IMG/VR virus record: IMGVR_UViG_3300020281_000007
Coordinates: 1 to 37,856 of that record
DNA: 37,856 nt
Reading direction: 5' to 3' (one strand)
Source: a virus
In this document: positions 32,416-37,190 of the stretch, in pieces
Position numbering within the stretch: position 1 is the stretch's first letter
How the letters are laid out: each line of letters starts with the position of its first letter
Notes under the pieces: model-generated
The model's database searches: none
What the model was told of the DNA's origin: nothing
The model's input: only the letters and a program-made list of their open reading frames with translations
Translations under genes and position numbers: made by a program

Positions 32416-32733
32416 TTACTTGTCCTCCTTCTCTTGCTTTATCCAACCATCAATCTTCTTATGAATTTTTCTTAGGTAACTCATAGTTTCTTCGGTTGCT
32501 CTATTGCCTTTGTCCTTTTCTCTTAACACATTGTCAAGCTCTATGAACTCAGCAAAGAATTTCACAACAGCAGGACTCTTGACGTTAGGGAGATGAACCT
32601 CATCTCCTGCTATGTCAGTTGCCGAGATAAATCCTATTGATCTATCGTCAAAGATTCCATCTTCATTACATACAAATTCTAAAGATTCATAATGATCTTC
32701 AGGAAAGACGTGCGTTGTTTTAGTGCTGTGCAT
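32416..32733 (-). CDS. Early-region protein of unknown function (105 aa)
   Basis: The start is set at the ATG at 32733, preceded by a strong AAAGGAGGAATC and beginning MHSTKTTHVFPEDHYESLEF. Upstream in-frame codons overlap the previous gene and are not needed. The N-terminal half is acidic, and the C-terminal helix is basic (TMSYLRKIHKKIDGWIKQEK). No family is recognised. It lies 3 nt before the zinc-ribbon gene in the early operon, where T7-like phages keep host-takeover genes. Confidence 0.7.
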   Translation of the reverse strand: MHSTKTTHVFPEDHYESLEFVCNEDGIFDDRSIGFISATDIAGDEVHLPNVKSPAVVKFFAEFIELDNVLREKDKGNRATEETMSYLRKIHKKIDGWIKQEKEDK

Positions 32734-32734
32734 T

Positions 32735-32932
32735 TTAAGATTCCTCCTTTGTTTTAATTTGGTTAATAGTTTTAATAATCTCTTTCTTGTAGTACTCGAT
32801 AGTGTCATCAAGTAAGAGATTGCCCTCTTCATCAGAGGGCGGAAAGATAGTAAAGTTTCTATCGGTTAGAAGTGCAGCCCTATGGAGAATGCAATCAAGC
32901 TCCATAAGGGTTGCGTGTTTTGATCTAGGCAT
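32735..32932 (-). CDS. Early-region small protein (65 aa)
   Basis: MPRSKHATLMELDCILHRAA ... FPPSDEEGNLLLDDTIEYYK, then a Lys-rich helix KKEIIKTINQIKTKEES. It is soluble, with one Cys and no known motif. The start overlaps the preceding gene's stop by one base (TAATG), and the stop is one base from the next start. The next gene's ribosome-binding site lies inside its last codons. The function is unknown. Confidence 0.68.
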   Translation of the reverse strand: MPRSKHATLMELDCILHRAALLTDRNFTIFPPSDEEGNLLLDDTIEYYKKEIIKTINQIKTKEES

Positions 32933-33504
32933 TAGACAACTCCTACTGCGTCAAGTCTTTCTCTGGTTTCGTCAGTAATAACTGCATTCTCCAAGAGAAT
33001 AAGGTACGCAAGCTCAAATCTGTTGTCACTCTTGTAGCCTTTTACCTTGTCTCTTATCCAAGGTTGCTTGATGATCTCCATGTATTCGGAATCATTACAA
33101 ACTTCCCCTCGAATAAACTGCCACTCATCTTGCATCTCAGATACAAAAATTAGATACTCTTCCATGTGGTCGAAGTCATCTCCTAACCACTCGTAGCCAT
33201 TAGTACAAACGTAGCCTTCAAGGTCGTCATAGTCCATGTCCATAAGCTCTTGTAATAGCTCTGGGTTATTGACTACAAACTCTTCTCCCTTCTGATAAAA
33301 CTCTATGCACTTATAGAATTTGTTATCTGTTTTGAACAAGTCATACTGATCTTTAGTAAGACCTGATGGAGCCATGTCCATAGTTACTAGAACGTAACGT
33401 AATCTTTGCTCTGAAGATTCATAGAAACCTTGGTTGTTGTAACCTTCAGTTTCTAATTCAACGTCAACGAATGCGTCTAAGATTTGTTGCTTTGTGAATG
33501 TCAT
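32932..33504 (-). CDS. Strongly acidic early protein (190 aa)
   Basis: The start at 33504 follows AGAGGAGAGATGTC and overlaps the previous stop (ATGA); the frame stays open to 33528. The protein is strikingly acidic, with runs such as MDMDYDDLEG, GDDFDHMEEY and MQDEWQF, and many aromatic residues. Acidic early phage proteins can mimic DNA (T7 Ocr is the classic), but no Ocr similarity is visible, so this is only a possibility. No enzyme motif or membrane span is seen. Confidence 0.75.
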   Translation of the reverse strand: MTFTKQQILDAFVDVELETEGYNNQGFYESSEQRLRYVLVTMDMAPSGLTKDQYDLFKTDNKFYKCIEFYQKGEEFVVNNPELLQELMDMDYDDLEGYVCTNGYEWLGDDFDHMEEYLIFVSEMQDEWQFIRGEVCNDSEYMEIIKQPWIRDKVKGYKSDNRFELAYLILLENAVITDETRERLDAVGVV

Positions 33505-33671
33505 GACATCTCTCCTCTGTACTTCCATACTTCCCCTTTCTTTGGGGCAGGTACAGACTTGAGAGCTTCCCAGATTTTAGAAATGTCTTTAGCATTTTCT
33601 TTGGTTATCTGAATACCAATAAGACCATCATCAATTTGTTTGATGTCATCTCTGTAATCGTGGTCAACCAT
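33501..33671 (-). CDS. Early-region small protein (56 aa)
   Basis: MVDHDYRDDIKQIDDGLIGI ... ENAKDISKIWEALKSVPAPK, ending KYRGEMS. A strong Shine-Dalgarno, CAGGAGGAAAATTTA, precedes the ATG, and the stop overlaps the 190-aa gene (ATGA). It is the first gene after the internal terminator at 33711-33740. It is small and mixed-charge. The function is unknown. Confidence 0.74.
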   Translation of the reverse strand: MVDHDYRDDIKQIDDGLIGIQITKENAKDISKIWEALKSVPAPKKGEVWKYRGEMS

Positions 33672-33710
33672 TAAATTTTCCTCCTGTATTTTGGTTGGTT
33701 GGTGGGTATG

Positions 33711-33740
33711 AAAAAGGGCATACCTGAATACAGTATGCCC
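33711..33740 (-). terminator. Rho-independent terminator inside the early operon
   Basis: On the minus strand GGGCATAC pairs with GTATGCCC (8 bp, 9-nt loop), followed by UUUUU. It lies 17 nt after the stop of the 119-aa gene, so it should attenuate transcription toward the integrase and RNA polymerase. The arms plus loop read CATAC-CTG-AATA-CAG-TATG, nearly the palindrome of the early promoter. Confidence 0.8.
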
Positions 33741-33756
33741 GAATAGAACTAAGAAG

Positions 33757-34116
33757 TCAACTCTCGTCTATTGTCTCAACTAAGAAGTACCAATAGTCGT
33801 AGTCGTATCCTGCTCCTATGATTAGCCCTCGCTTATTCTTATGCTTGGTCTGTCTAGCCATCAACTGATAGCAAACAAGTTTAGCATTTTCAAAGTCAGA
33901 TAAAGACTCATCATTTTTCTTCTTGCTTACTATAGGTTCTGAACCATAGTTAACAAAGGTAGCTGTCCATCTTTTACTTGTTAAAGCTTGATGAACTTTG
34001 ATGCAAGGGTAGAAATAAAACGTCTTGTCATCTTTCGGAATCTTATCCGACTTGTGACCCAAGGTCACAGTTGAATTTAAGAAGGGAACTTTATTCCCCA
34101 TTCTTCCGTAGTACAT
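33757..34116 (-). CDS. Early-region protein of unknown function (119 aa)
   Basis: MYYGRMGNKVPFLNSTVTLG ... FYFYPCIKVHQALTSKRWTA ... RGLIIGAGYDYDYWYFLVET. The sequence alternates like a mixed beta protein rich in Tyr and Lys. ATAGGAGATTTAGTACT precedes the ATG. A twin-hairpin element (34150-34192) lies in the leader between this gene and the coiled-coil gene upstream, and a terminator follows. No family is recognised. Confidence 0.73.
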   Translation of the reverse strand: MYYGRMGNKVPFLNSTVTLGHKSDKIPKDDKTFYFYPCIKVHQALTSKRWTATFVNYGSEPIVSKKKNDESLSDFENAKLVCYQLMARQTKHKNKRGLIIGAGYDYDYWYFLVETIDES

Positions 34117-34149
34117 AGTACTAAATCTCCTATCGTTTAAGGTTAAAAG

Positions 34150-34192
34150 TGAGTGAGTAATGAGTCACTCAGGCAAGCTCCGAAGAGCTTGC
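34150..34192 (-). repeat. Twin-hairpin element D
   Basis: Minus-strand RNA: first hairpin GCAAGCTC-TTCG-GAGCTTGC (8 bp closed by the very stable UUCG tetraloop, 34192-34173), then TGAGTGA/TCACTCA (34171-34150). It has the same two-hairpin layout before an A-rich leader and ATG as elements A-C, but an unrelated sequence. Confidence 0.7.
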
Positions 34193-34205
34193 AAGCGTGC
34201 TTCAA

Positions 34206-34634
34206 TTAGTCAACTGGAAAGAACTCTGGATACTCTTCGGAGAGTCTCTTCTCTATGGTCTTGTAGTCCATATCAAAGTCTAAGATCATCTTCTCCCTTT
34301 CGGTTTTAAGATTCTCTTTTTTCTCCTTGGTTCTTTTGATTTTATCTTTGAGATTTTTGATCTCATCTTGATAATATTTAACCCGATCATCACAGCCTTG
34401 GATTGATTCATCTTTCCGTTGTAGCTGTAAGAAGTATCCGTTGCGGTCATAACCTTGGCGGTCATAGTTGTCATCATCTAAAGCTCTTTCAAGATCATGA
34501 TGCCTACAGTTAAGGTCATCATCAAAGTGTTGAGTCTCATCTGAAGCTTCCCATAGTTCATACATTCTTGAGTGAAACTTATCAAGAATCTTGAAAGACT
34601 TTTCAGCCCACTTGAGATAATGTCCTGCCTTCAT
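34206..34634 (-). CDS. Early-region coiled-coil protein (142 aa)
   Basis: The N-terminal half is helical with an Asp-rich middle (HFDDDLNCRHHDLERALDDD). About residues 78-118 form a dense Lys/Glu coiled coil (DEIKNLKDKIKRTKEKKENL). A textbook ribosome-binding site AGGAGGTTAATC precedes the ATG. Element D follows the stop. There is no catalytic motif, and the function is unknown; it could be a structural or host-protein-binding factor. Confidence 0.74.
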   Translation of the reverse strand: MKAGHYLKWAEKSFKILDKFHSRMYELWEASDETQHFDDDLNCRHHDLERALDDDNYDRQGYDRNGYFLQLQRKDESIQGCDDRVKYYQDEIKNLKDKIKRTKEKKENLKTEREKMILDFDMDYKTIEKRLSEEYPEFFPVD

Positions 34635-34636
34635 GA

Positions 34637-34816
34637 TTAACCTCCTATGTAAATGTGAGTGAAGTTGTCATAGATAAAATCTAAATCTTTAACAGAAATT
34701 TCTATGAGCTTTGGATTATCTGTAGTGAGATATTCAATGCCGATACTTGCTATGTCATCAGCATATTGAGAGTCAACAAGAATGCCTGTTGAAGTCTTGC
34801 AATCTGGTACTCTCAT
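34637..34816 (-). CDS. Early-region small protein (59 aa)
   Basis: MRVPDCKTSTGILVDSQYAD ... DDIASIGIEYLTTDNPKLIE ... DFIYDNFTHIYIGG. A very strong ribosome-binding site (GGGAGGGAGGT) lies 1-2 nt before the ATG, and an ATGA overlap couples it to the preceding gene. It is acidic and soluble, with no recognised family. The coding call rests on the start signal, coupling and full use of the gap. Confidence 0.72.
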   Translation of the reverse strand: MRVPDCKTSTGILVDSQYADDIASIGIEYLTTDNPKLIEISVKDLDFIYDNFTHIYIGG

Positions 34817-35007
34817 ACCTCCCTCCCTTGGTAGTTTAGGAAGTAGCTCTTTCTTGTTAGAGCGTGCTTAAAACAAAGCACAGTTTCAGTTCCGTATTGG
34901 AACATAATCTCGTGACCTGATCGCATCATTTGACCAACTCTATTGTTGGTAGAAAGAGCTATTGCGAAAGCTCTTTGATGATCGAACATTGTAGGATTGA
35001 ATCCCAT
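34813..35007 (-). CDS. Early-region small protein (64 aa)
   Basis: MGFNPTMFDHQRAFAIALST ... NNRVGQMMRSGHEIMFQYGT ... CFKHALTRKSYFLNYQGREV. It is mixed charge with no motif. AAAGGAGAAAAAAATT precedes the ATG, and twin-hairpin element C lies in the leader just upstream. The function is unknown. Confidence 0.72.
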   Translation of the reverse strand: MGFNPTMFDHQRAFAIALSTNNRVGQMMRSGHEIMFQYGTETVLCFKHALTRKSYFLNYQGREV

Positions 35008-35029
35008 AATTTTTTTCTCCTTTTGTAGT

Positions 35030-35087
35030 TTTTAAATGAAGTCATAGAGGACTTCATAGAAGGTGGTTAACCCTCTAAGAAATCTTC
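35030..35087 (-). repeat. Twin-hairpin element C
   Basis: Minus-strand RNA: hairpin 1 TAGAGGGT/CACCTTCTA-type stem with one G-U pair (35077-35057, spanning the stop of the 73-aa gene), then hairpin 2 ATGAAGTC/GACTTCAT (35057-35036). Closely related in sequence to elements A and B. Confidence 0.75.
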
Positions 35088-35288
35088 TAACTGTTTAGAA
35101 GTGTGAAAGGTTGAAGGATAAATCCTTCTTAACTTGTCATAAAGACCTATCAAACAATATTGGTCGGCAGTTCCTAACCGATTCATTTTTGTATGAAGGA
35201 TTTGATTTAAGCAAACGAAGAGCATATCTCTTTCGTCTTTGGTTAAAAATTCATGAGAATACTCAATGAAATTTGCGTTGATGTCCAT
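35067..35288 (-). CDS. Early-region small protein (73 aa)
   Basis: MDINANFIEYSHEFLTKDER ... DMLFVCLNQILHTKMNRLGT ... DKLRRIYPSTFHTSKQLEDF. Likely all-helical and soluble. No Shine-Dalgarno is evident (AAAAAACT before the ATG), unlike its neighbours. It lies between twin-hairpin elements B (upstream) and C, the latter running over its last codons. The function is unknown. Confidence 0.7.
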   Translation of the reverse strand: MDINANFIEYSHEFLTKDERDMLFVCLNQILHTKMNRLGTADQYCLIGLYDKLRRIYPSTFHTSKQLEDFLEG

Positions 35289-35300
35289 AGTTTTTTAAGC

Positions 35301-35361
35301 GATAAAGTACGAAGTCATAGAGGACTTCAAGGAAGGCTTTGCAGCCCTCCTAGAAACCTTC
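35301..35361 (-). repeat. Twin-hairpin element B
   Basis: Minus-strand RNA: AGGAGGGCT-GCAA-AGCCTTCCT (GNRA-type loop, one G-U pair, 35351-35330), then GAAGTC/GACTTC (35328-35311), inside the shared frame GAAGGTTTCTAGGA ... CTTTATC. It fills the gap between the ArdC-like gene and the 73-aa gene. Confidence 0.8.
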
Positions 35362-35365
35362 TTGA

Positions 35366-36328
35366 TTAAGCTTCCCCAAGAATTGTATTAGCAGCCTTGG
35401 AAGAGTAAGCGAAGACCTTGAATAACTCTTGAGCAGGGTTCTTTGAATCTTTGATTCTAGATGCCCAACCTCCGAGGTATGAAGCATGGTTCTGAGTATC
35501 GCAAGTGATTTGTAATCTGTTAGCGATCAAAACAGCTGAGAACTCCGCAACCAACTCTTCTTGTGGTCTGTATTTTGAGTACTCATTGAGCCATTTACGA
35601 TTGAGTCTATCTTTGTGACCTGTAGCATGAGCGAACTCATGAGCTAGGGTTGAAAGATAGGCTTCATCATTCTTGAAGTCTTCTCTGTTTGGCATGGTTA
35701 CTGAGTCAATATCGTCACGATAGTAAGCACTATCTGAGCCATGATTGAGAGAACCTTTTAGCTCATCTTTGAAGATCATTAAACGATCGTGAGCAGCCTT
35801 GCATCTTTCAGCAAGTGGCCTTGCATTCTCAACACATTTAGTCTTGAAGCTTGCAATTTTTTGGTCTAGTTTTTCTTGAGCTTTGTCATCAAGTCCGACT
35901 AGGTCGGCAATATTGAAAACAGTTGCACCCTTGAAAGTCATCTTCATGTAAAATTCAGGGTTGCCCTCTTTGTCAAGAATAGGGTTTCCGTTGTCATCTT
36001 TAGCATCTATCCGTATTGGATTAGGTCGCACTATGCGAGCAGCCTTAGAGCCTTTTCTAGGTACACAATTAAACTCTTTTTTAGCCTGTTGGTAGCCAAT
36101 CCAACAAGGCAATTCGTAACCTTTTGAGAATTGATACATCTCAAGAATAATTACGTTCATGCCCTGATAACGATTACCAGTAAGGAAATTAATGTGACCT
36201 TCGGAAGAGCTAGGTGTCCAAGGTTTAGACCAAGGATTTCTAGAATCTTTGTTCTCTTCAAGAATCCTCATGAAATCATTAAGGATTTCTTCTTCAACTT
36301 TTACTCTTGGTTTTGATGAAATAGTCAT
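35366..36328 (-). CDS. ArdC-like antirestriction protein with zincin metallopeptidase domain (320 aa)
   Basis: First gene of the early operon. Numbering is from the ATG at 36328 (MTISSKPRVKVEEEILNDFM). The N-terminal domain (about 10-150) fits the ArdC ssDNA-binding module: NPWSKPW, then FLTGNRYQGMNVIILEMYQF, LPCWIGYQQAKKEF and KGSKAARIV. The C-terminal domain has the zincin motif LAHEFAHATGHKDRL, His230-Glu231-x-x-His234 with TGH, and a downstream RPQEELVAEFSA glutamate. ArdC proteins protect incoming DNA from restriction. An upstream ATG at 36355 falls in twin-hairpin element A and is less likely. The position matches T7 gene 0.3 (Ocr), suggesting a shared early anti-restriction job by an unrelated protein. 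Confidence 0.88.
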   Translation of the reverse strand: MTISSKPRVKVEEEILNDFMRILEENKDSRNPWSKPWTPSSSEGHINFLTGNRYQGMNVIILEMYQFSKGYELPCWIGYQQAKKEFNCVPRKGSKAARIVRPNPIRIDAKDDNGNPILDKEGNPEFYMKMTFKGATVFNIADLVGLDDKAQEKLDQKIASFKTKCVENARPLAERCKAAHDRLMIFKDELKGSLNHGSDSAYYRDDIDSVTMPNREDFKNDEAYLSTLAHEFAHATGHKDRLNRKWLNEYSKYRPQEELVAEFSAVLIANRLQITCDTQNHASYLGGWASRIKDSKNPAQELFKVFAYSSKAANTILGEA

Positions 36329-36338
36329 GGTTTTTTTT

Positions 36339-36398
36339 GATAAAGAATGAAGCATGAGTGCTTCAAGGAAGGGTCATAAATCCTTCCTAGAAACCTTC
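36339..36398 (-). repeat. Twin-hairpin element A in the early leader
   Basis: Minus-strand RNA: AGGAAGG/CCTTCCT (36388-36366), then TGAAGCA-CTCA-TGCTTCA (36365-36348), within the same flanking frame as element B (GAAGGTTTCTAGGA ... CTTTATC). It ends 10 nt before the ArdC-like ATG at 36328. Confidence 0.8.
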
Positions 36399-36406
36399 AG
36401 GTTTTG

Positions 36407-36446
36407 ACTACTAGCAAGTGAGCCTTGCCAATTTGCTGCTAGTAGT
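36407..36446 (-). repeat. 10-bp inverted repeat in the early leader
   Basis: ACTACTAGCA pairs perfectly with TGCTAGTAGT around a 20-nt loop. It would form a strong hairpin in the early mRNA leader just before element A. No U-run follows, so it is not a terminator; RNA stability or processing is likely. Confidence 0.7.
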
Positions 36447-36586
36447 TATGAAATACTCTTTTTGTGGAGCGTGACCTCAGTTCCTACCCGACCTTAATTC
36501 GTATCGGTATAAGAGCGTGCCTGACGCAAGTGACAGCCCAATAGCTCCGCCAATCCAAGTATTTATTTTTCAAGGTACATTCATAG

Positions 36587-36614
36587 ATTACACATACTGC
36601 ATTCAGTATGTCAA
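36587..36614 (-). promoter_or_regulatory. Early sigma70 promoter with an operator-like palindrome in its spacer
   Basis: On the minus strand a perfect -35 TTGACA (36614-36609) is 16 nt from TGTAAT (36592-36587), a five-sixths match. Transcription would start near 36580 and give a leader of about 250 nt before the ArdC-like gene. The spacer holds the palindrome ACATACTG-CATT-CAGTATGT (36592-36611, plus-strand reading), touching both hexamers, so a dimeric repressor there would block polymerase. Confidence 0.75.
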
Positions 36615-36656
36615 GTATTTATATATAGATTCATTTAGAACTGCTTAACATTTTGT

Positions 36657-36707
36657 TGTAATTGATAATCCCATTTCTTCTAATCCCTTGCACTACAATC
36701 AATTACA
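36657..36707. repeat. 10-bp inverted repeat upstream of the early promoter
   Basis: TGTAATTGAT (36657-36666) and ATCAATTACA (36698-36707) are perfect inverted copies 31 nt apart. The spacer has two TAATCCC direct repeats. It may be a protein-binding site or replication/packaging signal; its role is not decidable from sequence. Confidence 0.6.
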
Positions 36708-36802
36708 GGATTTGTAGTACATTTGTACCTATCTCTCTGGTAAGCGGTTTTTTGGTTTTTACTAGCTTCTCTTTTGGTTTATTTTTTGTCTTCTTTTGGA
36801 AT

Positions 36803-36854
36803 CCCTATATATATATTTTTATTCCCTATGACCCATATATATTTTTTGACCCTA
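36803..36854. repeat. AT-rich imperfect tandem repeat in the left end
   Basis: Two imperfect units of CCC-(T)ATATATAT-ATTTTT-N-CCCTA lie head to tail. The tract would melt easily. In T7 the primary origin is a promoter followed by an AT-rich stretch, so an origin role is possible but not shown. Confidence 0.5.
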
Positions 36855-37171
36855 GCCCCTAACCGATTAAAAAGAAAAATGAATGCAAGCTAGAAATTTT
36901 GGCCGACAAAGAGCCTCAAGAATAGTAGTAATATTCTCAAATCCTAGTGATAGCAGCACTTTTGACTAATTGATACTTAAATTGTCAAGAAATTCAAAGA
37001 AAAAAAAATTTTCGATACGGGGTAACTAAGTTTCCGAGAGAGTGTAAAGGGCTTCAGATTTTTTCGCCAAATTTTTTTCTGGATAAGATCACACAGGAAA
37101 ATCTTTGTACGGAATGGATAGACGCCACCCAGAAAATCCTAGTGTAATCTTAATGTGAGAACTGCGAGGTA

Positions 37172-37190
37172 TCTCCTATAGTGCAACCTA
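37172..37190 (-). promoter_or_regulatory. T7-promoter-like site at the end of terminase (phi-OR/phi-OL position)
   Basis: The minus strand reads TATTAGGTTG then CACTATAGGAGA (core 37183-37172). The T7 consensus is TAATACGACT then CACTATAGGGAGA, so the core matches except for one missing G, and five of the ten upstream bases match. It begins at the terminase stop codon and reads into the gene-free left end, where T7 has its replication promoters. Confidence 0.6.

Larger units (their letters stand above)
36399..37187. other. Gene-free left end of the genome (about 790 bp)
   Basis: No convincing gene on either strand. It lies between the terminase stop and the first early gene, where T7-like genomes have their physical ends, so the true packaged terminus and direct terminal repeat are probably here; they cannot be located after circular assembly. 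It contains the T7-like promoter (37172-37190), the AT-rich repeat, the 10-bp inverted repeats, the early sigma70 promoter, and 11-bp direct repeats CAAGTATTTAT at 36556-36566 and 36612-36622 flanking that promoter. A second TTGACA (36987-36982, minus) has no matching -10. Confidence 0.75.

Noticed and set aside
36328-36355. Upstream ATG at 36355 as the ArdC-like start
   Set aside because: The nine extra residues are encoded by hairpin 2 of twin-hairpin element A; the ATG at 36328 gives a typical N-terminus.
34150-36398. Twin-hairpin elements as a CRISPR array
   Set aside because: Irregular spacing of hundreds of bases, each copy in an intergenic leader, no spacers or cas genes.
36662-36862. 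Rightward 66-aa open frame in the left end
   Set aside because: TTG start, low-complexity Phe/Tyr/Ile-rich translation of an AT-rich repeat tract, no ribosome-binding site, opposite to surrounding genes.
36976-36987. Second TTGACA on the minus strand as an early promoter
   Set aside because: No acceptable -10 at 15-19 nt; the downstream sequence reads GTCAAA/TCAAAA.
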